64,000 bases of DNA from Planococcus kocurii (GCF_001465835.2 NZ_CP013661.2:1790501-1854500); one strand, 5' to 3'. Counted from the first letter of the stretch, positions 26,045 to 34,466 are shown. The notes: generated from the sequence alone by a model not told the origin. Made by a program: numbers and translations.

Positions 26045-26361
26045 TTCTTATGTGACCGGTTACGTTATGAGGTGAAGAAAGAACAAACTCTCTGTATTGA
26101 TGTTAAAGACAATTTCTTATGTGATGGTTATGTGATAAAGAGAAAAAAGAACAGCTCTAAGTACTAAAATTAAAGTGTTTTCTTATGTGATGGTTATGTG
26201 ATAGAGAAAAGAAAGAACAGCTCTAAGCATTGATGTTAAAGGTAATTCCTTATGTGATGGTTATGTGATAAAGAGAAAAAAGAACAGCTCTAAGTACTAA
26301 AATTAAAGTGTTTTCTTATGTGATGGTTATGTGATAAAGATAGAAGAAGTGAACTGTTAGG
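26045..26361. repeat. 67-bp tandem repeat array with two alternating unit types
   Basis: Units start with TTCTTATGTGA (or TCCTTATGTGA) at 26045, 26114, 26180, 26247 and 26313, so the periods are 69, 66, 67 and 66 bp; the last unit is partial. Each holds the internal repeat TTATGTGATGGTTATGTGAT. Units 2 and 4 share the tail TCTAAGTACTAAAATTAAAG, while 1 and 3 share TATTGATGTTAAAG-like or CATTGATGTTAAAG tails, so the array is also a 133-bp higher-order repeat. It begins 34 bp after the Schlafen-like gene. No frame stays open across it. Confidence 0.9.
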
Positions 26362-26490
26362 GAAAATTGAAACAGAAAAAAATCAATAAACCTTTGTATT
26401 AAGGTAGTATTTTGAATTTTAATGAGTAAATGGCAATATGCAAATGTTTAACTTAAAAATCTCTCTTTAAATAGAAAATGAAACAGTAGC

Positions 26491-26612
26491 TATAATATAA
26501 AAGAACAGATATAAATGCAGATTCTCATTTAATAAACCGTTTATACAATAGTATACCCTGCAGCTAGACTGCTATGAGATGACCTCGGCATTAAGCCGGA
26601 GTCATCTTTTTT
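26491..26612 (+). ncRNA. Candidate small RNA ending in a strong terminator
   Basis: A TATAAT at 26491-26496, with a poor -35, could start a transcript near 26503. A rho-independent terminator GATGACCTCGGC-ATTAA-GCCGGAGTCATC followed by TTTTTT ends it at 26578-26612. No open frame with a ribosome site precedes the terminator, so an RNA of about 110 nt is the simplest reading. The hairpin is certain; the RNA is inferred. Confidence 0.4.
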
Positions 26613-27109
26613 AAATCCTATTGTTTGCGCGTTCAAAGTTAATGTTCAATGCGATTATCCACTGACTCTTCGTATACAAATATAATTAATATCTGTCTAA
26701 TTTTTAACACAAAGAGTATATTAGGGTTAATTTTAGTATATTTTTACAAAAAAGATATATATAATATCTTATCTAAGGTATAGTCAGAAAAAAGGAATTA
26801 TTGAAATGGAATCAGTAGTTAAATTATATTTGTTATGTTGATTAACTTATTTAATCAACAATAGATTGTAGTATCCCAATATATAATAGATCTTGAGTTA
26901 GTGATTAGATAGCTGAATTTACATTATAGCTCAAGTATCTACTTGTGACTCAATGTAAAGTTAGGTCTTAGTCAGCAAGTCTCGTTAAAAAAATCATACT
27001 AATTAAGTAACTTTCTACCTTGTAAAAGGTTAAGGTACCTTACTTATAAAAGGATTTATTAGTAAGAAAAAATTAAAAAACTTAAGTGGAATAATAGGAG
27101 GTTATATCG
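26613..27109. other. AT-rich intergenic region
   Basis: About 500 bp, very AT-rich with many short T and A runs (for example AAAAAGATATATATAATATC near 26751). A small hairpin TTGATTAA...TTAATCAA lies at about 26840-26862 (GTTGATTAACTTATTTAATCAAC). No gene is supported until the zinc-ribbon mini-gene at 27110, which has a clear ribosome site. Confidence 0.4.
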
Positions 27110-27238
27110 ATGAATGAAAGTTTTGAGGAAATCCGTTGTCTCGAATGTGGAGATTTTTATAATAGAGATTTCATGAATGGAAATCTATGTTTATCTTGTA
27201 GAGGAGATGGGGACAACGAAGAGAATGATATTAATTAA
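27110..27238 (+). CDS. Mini zinc-ribbon protein, 42 residues
   Basis: ATG is preceded by AATAGGAGGTTATATCG, a strong Shine-Dalgarno site. The product has two CxxC pairs, CLECGDFY and LCLSCRGDG, 18 residues apart, which would bind one zinc, and an acidic tail ending in DNEENDIN. It is too short for most gene callers. It stands 228 bp upstream of the membrane GTPase gene on the same strand and could be a partner of it. Family unknown. Confidence 0.65.
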   Translation: MNESFEEIRCLECGDFYNRDFMNGNLCLSCRGDGDNEENDIN

Positions 27239-27466
27239 ATAGAAGTATGACCAGTTCCAAATTAAGATGGCAATACTGAGTGAGATGGATACTTGTATCC
27301 CCATATCTAATAAGCAGTCGGGGAGTAGAATTCAGGCCACACATCAATACTGAAAACAAATAAAAGTCATAAAATCGTTATTATTATATATAGCCACATA
27401 TTTTATACAGATATTATTGTATGGCAGTGTAACAAATACAGAGAACTTCATTGGAGGATTTAAGAG

Positions 27467-28771
27467 ATGCTAGATAAAAAAATGTTAGAACTCAGGTTGA
27501 GCAGAATAATAAATTTATATGATAACTTAGATGAATTAATAGACTCTCTTCCAGTTAAATTACCAAAAGGTGCGAAAGAGCAAGTAAAAAAGGTCATATT
27601 CAATAATAAAGAAATAAAGGAAGTCATCTCAGGAATAAAAGAAAGAAGACCGCCAAGACTTATTATGGTAGGAAGAACAGGGGTAGGAAAGAGCAGTCTA
27701 ATTAATGCGATTTTTGGTAAGTACATAGCAAAGACAAGTCCTGTAGAAATCGGAACTACTCAACTGAGCAGGTATAACTATGAGGCTGACGGAGATATTC
27801 TATTTGAAGTAATAGATACAAGAGGTATTGCGGAATCTTCAAATGAAAGAGAAACAACAGCAGAAGAAGATTTAAAAAAAGCAATAGAAGATTTCGATCC
27901 AGATGCTGTTCTTTTCCTATCCGATGCTACACAACGCGCAAGAATGGATGAAGATGTAAATTATATAAAAAATGTATATGAAGAAATCGGCATTAAAATT
28001 CCGTTAGTTACTGTATTGACACACGTAGATGATTTAGAACCATCGAGAATAAAGGAACCTGACAAGTATACAAGTTCAAAATTAAGAAATATAGAAGATA
28101 AAAAGCAACAGATGGAAAACTTATTAAAAAATTTAAAGGTAGATAGTTCAACGGTGATACCAGTTTCGACATATATAGAATGGGACAGAGAAGATCCGCA
28201 CTTATTAAGCGAAGAAGAACAACAAGATCTGCATATTGATTTTGATGGAAGATACAATATGGATGAACTGATAGATTTTTTAGAAAGTAATATAGATTTT
28301 CGAGCTTCTATTTATTTAATGATGACAACAAGAATCGACAAAGCAGTAAGAAAAATTTCGAACATTCTTGTTAACAGCTTTGCTATTGCAAGTACTACTA
28401 TAGCACTGAGCCCCATTCCATTCAGTGATATTGTTATACTTGTTCCTTTACAGTTGATATTAGTTACATTTATTGCTTATTTAAGTGGCGCTGACATCGA
28501 TAAGGAAAGTGCAAAAGAGTTTTTACTTAGTATTGGTGGAGTTGGAATATTGGGGTATGGTTTAAGAACTTTAGCTCAACAAGGGAGTAAGTTTCTTAAT
28601 TTAGTTATACCGGGGACAGGAAGTGTAGTGAGTAGTACGATAGCTTTTTCTGGCACATATGCCATTGGGAAAACTGCTCAAGCATACTACATAGATAAAA
28701 AAAGAAAGGAAGAATTAGAAACAATAATGAAAAAAGCTAGCGAAGAAGGTAAAGACAAAGCTCCTGATTAA
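27467..28771 (+). CDS. Membrane-associated Era-like GTPase
   Basis: 434 residues. G1 GRTGVGKS (69-76), G2 GTT (96-98), G3 DTRG (117-120), and G4 THVD (185-188, a variant of NKxD) define a complete GTPase. The N-terminal 60 residues are helical. The C-terminus has hydrophobic segments about 300-340 and 350-405 that look like membrane-inserting hairpins (DUF697-like), followed by a charged helix. GGAGG stands before ATG. Such proteins resemble dynamin-like or immunity-related GTPases, some known in anti-phage defence. It is the last gene before the right end of the cassette. Confidence 0.85.
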   Translation: MLDKKMLELRLSRIINLYDNLDELIDSLPVKLPKGAKEQVKKVIFNNKEIKEVISGIKERRPPRLIMVGRTGVGKSSLINAIFGKYIAKTSPVEIGTTQLSRYNYEADGDILFEVIDTRGIAESSNERETTAEEDLKKAIEDFDPDAVLFLSDATQRARMDEDVNYIKNVYEEIGIKIPLVTVLTHVDDLEPSRIKEPDKYTSSKLRNIEDKKQQMENLLKNLKVDSSTVIPVSTYIEWDREDPHLLSEEEQQDLHIDFDGRYNMDELIDFLESNIDFRASIYLMMTTRIDKAVRKISNILVNSFAIASTTIALSPIPFSDIVILVPLQLILVTFIAYLSGADIDKESAKEFLLSIGGVGILGYGLRTLAQQGSKFLNLVIPGTGSVVSSTIAFSGTYAIGKTAQAYYIDKKRKEELETIMKKASEEGKDKAPD

Positions 28772-28932
28772 GAAGAGTGAGTTAGTGAAATTAAATTCTA
28801 AGATAACTAATATGGGAATTAATCATAAAAAATCACTTAATTGTAATTCCTTGCACAATAAGAGGTCGTGTCTATACTGAAATTTTTTATTAGATTAGTT
28901 AGAACGGATATTTTAATAAAATAGATTTAGAA

Positions 28933-28971
28933 TTTTAAAGAGAGGCAGTGGATAACTGCCTCTCTTTAAAA
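28933..28971. terminator. Perfect 17-bp hairpin at the right end of the cassette
   Basis: TTTTAAAGAGAGGCAGT and its exact complement around GGATA. It lies 32 bp inside attR and shields the cassette from the chromosome in both directions. Confidence 0.85.
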
Positions 28972-28979
28972 TTTATTTG

Positions 28980-28987
28980 TTTACCCT
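28980..28987. repeat. Right terminal inverted repeat TTTACCCT
   Basis: Exact complement of AGGGTAAA at 4121-4128 beside attL; the similarity extends weakly (ATAAA/TTTAT). Eight bases alone could be chance, but the place next to both att sites makes it meaningful, as in SCC elements. Confidence 0.55.
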
Positions 28988-29002
28988 ATCCAATGTTATG
29001 GT

Positions 29003-29020
29003 GAGCCATATCATAAGTAA
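29003..29020 (+). other. attR, degenerate copy of the rlmH 3' end
   Basis: GAGCCATATCATAAGTAA reads E-P-Y-H-K-stop, with GGT (G) before it. It differs from attL at three third-codon positions. The peptide is identical to the RlmH end although the DNA differs, as expected if this end came from the rlmH gene of another host. It supports integration by recombination at CATAAGTAA. Confidence 0.85.
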
Positions 29021-29367
29021 ATGAGGTTTATATCATTACCAAACGCTAACTTATCCATGTTTTATTCAAACGCTAAAAACAATTCAGTTATTGAAAACCA
29101 TCAAAAGGAAATAAAGTTTAGGCTATTTGGATTTGCTAAATACGGGTCTAAATTTCGTTATTTTGTTTGAATACATGGATGATAAGGTTATGACTGCGCT
29201 TATTAAAATCACTCAATCATCGAACGGACCGAGGCAATTTTCCTTTCTCTTTTTTTTAAAAGCTATATAATGGTAGAAGATGAATTTTAGCTAGGATTTT
29301 CACTTAAGGCGTTTTTATCTATTGCGTTAAGAGAAAGCTTGCAGCAAAGAAAGCGGGACCAAAATTA
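29021..29367. other. Chromosomal intergenic DNA after attR, with a long inverted repeat
   Basis: CTTATCCATGTTTTATTCAAAC (split here for length as arm 29050-29071) faces GTTTGAATACATGGATGATAAG (29165-29186); about 19 of 22 bases pair around a 93-base centre. No gene or promoter was assigned. The segment ends at the DUF1846 gene. Confidence 0.5.
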
Positions 29368-30876
29368 ATGAAAAAACTTGGATTTGATTCAGAGAAATAT
29401 TTACAAGAACAATCAGCCTACATTCTAGAACGGGTACAGCAGTACGATAAACTTTACTTGGAATTTGGCGGAAAATTGATAGGCGACAAACATGCCAAGC
29501 GTGTCTTGCCTGGGTTTGATGAAGATGCCAAAATCAAACTATTGCATACACTGAAAGAAAAGGCGGAAATCATCATCTGTGTCTACGCTGGAGACATCGA
29601 ACGAAACAAAGTCCGTGAAGATTACGGCATCACGTATGACCAAGATGTCTTGCGCTTAATTGACGAATATCGGGCATATGGCATTTCTGTCAACAGTGTC
29701 TTAATCACTCGTTATCGAGGGCAACCAACAGTCAAAGTATTTATGACTAAGCTTGAGAGAAGTGGAATTAGCGTCTGTATTCACCGTGAAATCGAAGGTT
29801 ATCCGACAAACGTGGACGCGGTCCTTGGGGAAGAGGGATTTGTGACAAACCCTTATATTAAAACGATAAAGCCAATCGTGGTAGTGACGGGCCCTGGCCC
29901 AGGTAGCGGAAAGCTTGCCACCTGCCTTAACCAAATGTACCATGAGAATAAACTTGGAAATGAAGTGGGCTATGCCAAGTTTGAGACGTTTCCGGTTTGG
30001 AATTTGCCGTTAAAGCATCCGGTAAACATCGCTTATGAAGCGGCTACCGTCGATTTGAAAGACGTAAATATGATTGATAATTATCACTATGAAGCATATG
30101 AAAAAGTAGCGATCAATTACAATCGTGATATTGAGACGTTTCCTGTCATCAAACGGATTATCGAAAGGATTACCGGTAAAGCGTCTGTTTATAGCTCACC
30201 AACTGATATGGGGGTCAATCGTCTGAAATCGGGCATCACCGACGATCGGGTTGTCCAGGAAGCTGCCAAGCAGGAAATCATTCGGCGCAGTTTCGTCGTA
30301 GAGAATGACTATAAAAAAGGGCTTGCCGATGAAGACAGTGTAAGCCACATGCAAGTGATTCTGGAAGAGACCGATTTAAAGAAAGAGGATCGGATACCTG
30401 TATTGCCGGCCCGTAATTATGCGAAAGCAATCCAAGAGCAAATTGACAGCACGAATCTACAAGCCGTAATTGCGATAGAACTGCCGAATGGCGAGATAAT
30501 CACCGGTCGAACGACAACTTTGATGGATGCTTCGGCAGCCGCGATTCTGAATGGGTTGAAGAAATTGACCAATATTTCCGATGAAATTAATTTGTTGTCG
30601 CCGATGATTTTACAGACGATTCAACGGTTGAAAACGGATGACTTGAACAGCCGTGTCCCAACATTAAGCGCCAATGAAGTGCTCATTGCACTGGCAATCA
30701 GTGCGGTCACCAATCCTACTTCTGAGCTGGCTTATAAGCAATTGCCAAATTTAAAAGACACCCAAGCTCATTCCACGGTCATATTGAATAGAGAAAACGA
30801 ACAGACTTTTAAGAAGCTTGGAATCGACATCACCAATGATTCGATCTATCCAACTGAGAACCTGTATTACAATTAG
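29368..30876 (+). CDS. DUF1846 family protein
   Basis: 502 residues, the normal family length. The sequence [65 protein letters not shown] and [14 protein letters not shown] are diagnostic of DUF1846, a conserved cytoplasmic protein of Firmicutes with a P-loop-like G-P-G-S-G-K segment. Its substrate and role are unknown. No strong ribosome site is visible before ATG (GCGGGA at 29357). It is the first chromosomal gene to the right of the cassette. Confidence 0.9.
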   Translation: MKKLGFDSEKYLQEQSAYILERVQQYDKLYLEFGGKLIGDKHAKRVLPGFDEDAKIKLLHTLKEKAEIIICVYAGDIERNKVREDYGITYDQDVLRLIDEYRAYGISVNSVLITRYRGQPTVKVFMTKLERSGISVCIHREIEGYPTNVDAVLGEEGFVTNPYIKTIKPIVVVTGPGPGSGKLATCLNQMYHENKLGNEVGYAKFETFPVWNLPLKHPVNIAYEAATVDLKDVNMIDNYHYEAYEKVAINYNRDIETFPVIKRIIERITGKASVYSSPTDMGVNRLKSGITDDRVVQEAAKQEIIRRSFVVENDYKKGLADEDSVSHMQVILEETDLKKEDRIPVLPARNYAKAIQEQIDSTNLQAVIAIELPNGEIITGRTTTLMDASAAAILNGLKKLTNISDEINLLSPMILQTIQRLKTDDLNSRVPTLSANEVLIALAISAVTNPTSELAYKQLPNLKDTQAHSTVILNRENEQTFKKLGIDITNDSIYPTENLYYN

Positions 30877-30883
30877 ATTTTAG

Positions 30884-30935
30884 AAAACACCTGCCTTTTT
30901 CTTCTTACATAGAAGTCTGAGGCAGGTGTTTTTCA
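30884..30935 (+). terminator. Terminator of the DUF1846 gene
   Basis: AAAACACCTGCC and GGCAGGTGTTTTT pair around a 25-base loop, 8 bp after the stop. Confidence 0.8.
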
Positions 30936-31056
30936 TGTATACAGTTATGATTATTTTGAACTTGCGGTGTCTTTGTTCAGCTTAAAATTGAATTAAGCAA
31001 GGACAGATTAGTTCTATAAAGAGCTAGTAGACTTTTTAGTAACGCAACTTCGCAAA

Positions 31057-31087
31057 AGCGCTAGGATCATCATCCTAGAGCTTTTTT
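31057..31087 (+). terminator. Hairpin with T-run in the gap before fdhA
   Basis: GCGCTAGGAT-CATC-ATCCTAGAGC followed by TTTTTT. It lies on the plus strand with no gene before it, apart from the already terminated DUF1846 gene. The rest of the 317-bp gap (30877-31193) shows nothing else. Confidence 0.6.
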
Positions 31088-31193
31088 ATATCAAAATATT
31101 AATGCTTGGTTCTGGGGAATCTACTAGCCAAACACGCATCATTCAAAAGGAAATGAGCCTCGCTGTTTTTCCATAAGCACAGGAGCAAGCAAC

Positions 31194-32411
31194 TTACTTT
31201 TTAAAATGCCCATGAGGATCAATAACAAATTTCTTGGAAGCCCCTTGGTCAAATTCAGCGTATGCCTCTGGTGATTGATCTAACGTAATGACCGTTGCGT
31301 TTACCGCTTTGGCAATTTGTGCTTTGCCGCTTAAAATCGACTTCATCAAGTCACGATGGTACCTCATAACCGGAGTTTGGCCCGTTACAAACGTATGAGC
31401 TTTTGCCCAGCCAAGTCCTAAGCGCACCTTCAAGGTTCCATTTTGAGCGTCTTGGTCGGCAGCGCCTGGATCACCGGTTACATAGAGTCCAGGTATACCA
31501 AGACGTCCGCCTGCACGCGTAACTTCCATAATGGAATTTAATACAGTAGCCGGTGCTTCACCAGCTCCCTCGCCATGTCCACTAGCTTCAAAACCTACAC
31601 AATCAATCGCGCAATCCACTTCTGGGACGCCTAGAATTTGAGCAATTTGTTCCGCAAGGTTTGCGTGTTCACGAAGATTGACCGTTTCACAGCCGAAACT
31701 ATGGGCCTGTGCAAGGCGTTCTTTGTTTAAGTCCCCTACGATAACAACAGATGCACCCAGTAGCTGGGCAGAGTGGGCAGCGGCTAAACCGACAGGACCA
31801 GCCCCGGCAACATAGACAGTAGCTCCTGGTTTCACACCCGCACTCACAGCGCCGTGGTAGCCCGTCGGGAAAATATCGGAAAGCATCGTTAAATCAAGTA
31901 TTTTATCCATCGCTTGATCTTTATCCGGGAATTTCAGCAACTGAAAATCTGCATAAGGGACCATCACGTATTCCGATTGCCCGCCGACCCATCCACCCAT
32001 GTCTACATAGCCATAAGCAGAACCGGGACGATCTGGGTTGACGTTCTCACAAATATGAGTGTCTTGCTCTTTACAGCTGCGGCAGCGGCCACAAGCAATA
32101 TTAAATGGTACCGACACCAGGTCACCTTTTTTGATAAATTCCACATCACGACCGACTTCAATGACTTCTCCTGTAATTTCATGACCGAGTACAAGGCCTT
32201 CAGGAGCTGTTGTCCGGCCACGCACCATGTGTTGATCACTTCCGCAAATATTGGTGGTAACGACTTTTACCACCACTCCATGTTCACATTTACGCCCGAC
32301 ATTCAATGGATTTACCCCGGGACCATCTCTAATGATTAATTCAGGGTAGCTTATATCTTCAACTGTTACCGTTCCAGTACCTCTGTATACAACCGCTCTG
32401 TTTCCTGCCAT
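31194..32411 (-). CDS. fdhA: Glutathione-independent formaldehyde dehydrogenase
   Basis: 405-residue zinc alcohol-dehydrogenase family enzyme that oxidises formaldehyde to formate with bound NAD. Catalytic zinc ligands C56 (NICGSDQH) and the H77-E78 pair; structural zinc C107, C110, C113, C121; Rossmann GAGPVG about 209-214; long C-terminal insertion with GAADQDAQNGTLKVRLGLGWAKAH typical of FdhA. Divergent from an HxlR-family regulator gene, and HxlR proteins respond to formaldehyde in Bacillus, so the pair probably forms a detoxification unit. Cytoplasmic. Confidence 0.93.
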   Translation of the reverse strand: MAGNRAVVYRGTGTVTVEDISYPELIIRDGPGVNPLNVGRKCEHGVVVKVVTTNICGSDQHMVRGRTTAPEGLVLGHEITGEVIEVGRDVEFIKKGDLVSVPFNIACGRCRSCKEQDTHICENVNPDRPGSAYGYVDMGGWVGGQSEYVMVPYADFQLLKFPDKDQAMDKILDLTMLSDIFPTGYHGAVSAGVKPGATVYVAGAGPVGLAAAHSAQLLGASVVIVGDLNKERLAQAHSFGCETVNLREHANLAEQIAQILGVPEVDCAIDCVGFEASGHGEGAGEAPATVLNSIMEVTRAGGRLGIPGLYVTGDPGAADQDAQNGTLKVRLGLGWAKAHTFVTGQTPVMRYHRDLMKSILSGKAQIAKAVNATVITLDQSPEAYAEFDQGASKKFVIDPHGHFKK

Positions 32412-32618
32412 TTCTGTCAGCTCCTATCTAATTTTGTACAGATAAAGATCACATCTTTACACCAGGGCAGCATCGAAGAAGGGACAAAATTTTACTATTT
32501 ATATTAAGTATTCTCTATATTCTAAATTATAATTCTTTTTAATGGAAGAACGCACTTTTTTGTGAGAAGGTTACCTAAAGGATACTTTCAGAAGGAAATG
32601 GAAGAAGGAGGCAGTTTC
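32412..32618. promoter_or_regulatory. Divergent fdhA/hxlR promoter region
   Basis: 207 bp that must hold both promoters. The AT-rich part TATTAAGTATTCTCTATATTCTAAAT near 32500-32525 contains the near-palindromic TATTCTCTATATTCTA and is the best candidate for the HxlR operator. Placed by position only. Confidence 0.4.
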
Positions 32619-32990
32619 ATGAGTGATCTGCGGTCAGCAATAAAAAGGGAAATTGAGAGTGGCGAATTTAATTGTGAAAAGGAACTGACCTTATCGATTA
32701 TTAGCGGCAAGTGGAAAATTATTATTATTTACTATTTGGGAACAGAGGGTGTCTTGCGCTTTAGTGAGATTAACCGCCTGCTTCCCAAAATTTCGCATAA
32801 GGTACTGACTACTCAAATTAGAGAGTTGGAGGAGGACGGGGTCGTTCACCGGGAAGTATTTGCTGAAGTTCCGTCAAAAGTAGAATATTCACTAACCACT
32901 TTAGGAGAAAGCCTCATTCCAATCGTTTTAATGATGGATGAATGGGGAAAGAAAAACATCAAACACTTTCCTATTGCGAAAAATGTGTGA
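32619..32990 (+). CDS. HxlR-family transcription regulator
   Basis: 123 residues from ATG 32619, chosen for AAGGAGGCAGTTTC; the frame opens earlier at 32562. The winged helix is clear: CEKELTLSIISGKWKIIIIYYL, RFSEINRLLPKISHKVLTTQIRELEEDGVVHREV, VEYSLTTLGESLIPIV. The N-terminal cysteine (FNCEKEL) is the usual redox or aldehyde-sensing position. It faces fdhA and probably activates it. Confidence 0.88.
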   Translation: MSDLRSAIKREIESGEFNCEKELTLSIISGKWKIIIIYYLGTEGVLRFSEINRLLPKISHKVLTTQIRELEEDGVVHREVFAEVPSKVEYSLTTLGESLIPIVLMMDEWGKKNIKHFPIAKNV

Positions 32991-33011
32991 GGAATCCCAT
33001 CTGAATCTCCA

Positions 33012-33058
33012 AGAAAAAAGGCAATAATCCATCGCATGAGGAGTATTGCCTTTTTTCT
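33012..33058. terminator. Bidirectional terminator
   Basis: AGAAAAAAGGCAATA and TATTGCCTTTTTTCT are exact complements. It lies between the convergent hxlR and methyltransferase genes. Confidence 0.85.
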
Positions 33059-33126
33059 ATAATCAGCACAAAACATAACTTATTTCTCAGGAAACGGAGC
33101 AGTGGTGGGAAATGCAAGCAGATGCA

Positions 33127-33816
33127 TCATTTCAACTCAGCTACCCAACCGCCAACTTGATAAGCAGAGTAAAAGTTAACAATGTTTTGAAAACCGGCCT
33201 CTTCGAGTAATTCTTGTATCCGTTCTTCGGAGATGAGAGGCATGTTAAGAATTCTTTGTACATCCTCGCTCTTTTCAGGATTTATCCCATGACTTCGAAA
33301 ACGTTCTTTCCACGCAGTAAAATTTTTTTCGAATTCAATCGATTGCTTGTCCCCATATATGCTCACAAGAATAAAGGGATCCCCGTGTTCCAATCGATTA
33401 GCCACGCTCGTTAACAAATTGAGCTTTGCCTGGTCATCCGGTAGAAATTGAAGAACCAGAATACAGGTAGCCATGTCGAATTTGGGGGCGGTTGGCAATT
33501 CATGAAGAAACCCTTGATGCAAGGTAACGCGATTTTCGGTACCTGCTTGCTGAATTTTATACGAAGCAATTTTTAGCATTTGTTCGGATGGATCAACTCC
33601 GGTTAGAAACCAATTAGGGTGAGTTTGACTAAAGTAAAGCAGCTCGGCCCCTCCTCCGGCTCCAACGACCAGCAGATGTGGAGAAGGTTTTTTCGATAGG
33701 GAGAAAAAAGAGTCCGCCATCGAAAACAATTGGTCATAAGCAGGCACTGCTATACGAATAAAAGAATCATAATGTTGAGCAAAATCAGAATTAAAATCGG
33801 GCTGGCTGTTATTCAT
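33127..33816 (-). CDS. Class I SAM-dependent methyltransferase
   Basis: 229 residues. Motif I LLVVGAGGGAELLYF, the acidic D in LTGVDPSEQML, then FDMATCILVLQFLPDD and a final GGWVAEL. These mark a small soluble methyltransferase of the UbiE/Methyltransf_25 type. Substrate unknown. AGGAGG lies before the start. It stands alone and is convergent with hxlR, so no pathway is suggested. Confidence 0.85.
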   Translation of the reverse strand: MNNSQPDFNSDFAQHYDSFIRIAVPAYDQLFSMADSFFSLSKKPSPHLLVVGAGGGAELLYFSQTHPNWFLTGVDPSEQMLKIASYKIQQAGTENRVTLHQGFLHELPTAPKFDMATCILVLQFLPDDQAKLNLLTSVANRLEHGDPFILVSIYGDKQSIEFEKNFTAWKERFRSHGINPEKSEDVQRILNMPLISEERIQELLEEAGFQNIVNFYSAYQVGGWVAELK

Positions 33817-34227
33817 GATTACCCTCCTAAGATTTTAAATTTTGTTTAAGATATGCGAGAAAATTTATACATTTCCCTTGAAACGAAGCGGGGTACACTC
33901 TTATTCAGCCTAAGATTTTTTGTGAAATCATCCACCTTTCAAAAAAATTATACAAGGAGCGGAAATTCCATGTTCCAATTTGTCGGAGGAGGTAAAGGTT
34001 TTGGACTAGATGATGGAAGAAGGCAATAGCGGTTTTGGAACTAACGAGTGAGGTAAATGATGATAGGAACTAATTCAATAAAAGATAACAAATCCCTTTC
34101 AAATTAACCTATTTAAAACGGCTTGCAGAATTTTATTTTAGAATACCCTGGATTGATACAATGGGTTTAATGACGTAGGAAGCATTGAGGCGATTCTACT
34201 CAAAAGGAACTCGCCTTTAAACGTGCG
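33817..34227. other. Intergenic region without a supported gene
   Basis: About 410 bp. A 19-codon frame at 33970 (MFQFVGGGKGFGLDDGRRQ) has AAGGAG before it but is short and lacks any recognised match. No hairpin or RNA stands out. Confidence 0.4.
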
Positions 34228-34365
34228 TTAATTCAGAACTAAATAAATGATGTATAGCGGCACTAAAACAATCGCCATGTACTTTAGCAGATACAGCGAA
34301 CTCGTAAATAGGCATTTGGCTTTCGCGATTAACGCTTCTTTCAAATCATTGACCATTTCGGACAT
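34228..34365 (-). CDS. Small single-span membrane protein, 45 residues
   Basis: Begins MSEMVNDLKEALIAKAK behind AAGGGGGCAGACACA. After an amphipathic first half it has one hydrophobic stretch from about residue 19 to 44 (LFTSSLYLLKYMAIVLVPLY then IIYLVLN), enough for one membrane span, and no charged tail. It does not appear in ordinary frame lists because of length. It is divergent from the ankyrin lipoprotein gene with a 101-bp gap. Function unknown. Confidence 0.6.
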   Translation of the reverse strand: MSEMVNDLKEALIAKAKCLFTSSLYLLKYMAIVLVPLYIIYLVLN

Positions 34366-34466
34366 TGTGTCTGCCCCCTTCAGTAAGTATGATTAGTATA
34401 AAGCAGAGACTACTTGAATGGTACTTTGCTGTTTTCTAATGTGGTATCGCGTAAGGGAGGTTTTGC

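Larger units (their letters stand above)
4104..29020. mobile_element. SCC-like chromosomal cassette integrated in rlmH
   Basis: The 24.9-kb segment lies between rlmH and the DUF1846 gene. Left boundary GAACCGTACCATAAGTAA (4104-4121) and right boundary GAGCCATATCATAAGTAA (29003-29020) match at 15 of 18 bases and both encode EPYHK-stop. An 8-bp inverted repeat, AGGGTAAA at 4121-4128 and TTTACCCT at 28980-28987, marks the inner ends. A large serine recombinase sits at the left end, reading toward rlmH. Contents are typical accessory DNA: XRE regulator, Rep-like protein, resolvase, RadC, type I restriction-modification and several probable defence genes. Lower GC and long AT-rich gaps in the right half agree with foreign origin. 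Boundaries are seen; mobility is inferred. Confidence 0.85.

Noticed and set aside
26045-26361. CRISPR array
   Set aside because: The units are repeated over their whole length with no unique spacers and no cas genes are near.
33970-34029. 19-codon peptide MFQFVGGGKGFGLDDGRRQ
   Set aside because: Has an AAGGAG but is too short and resembles nothing I know; chance cannot be excluded.
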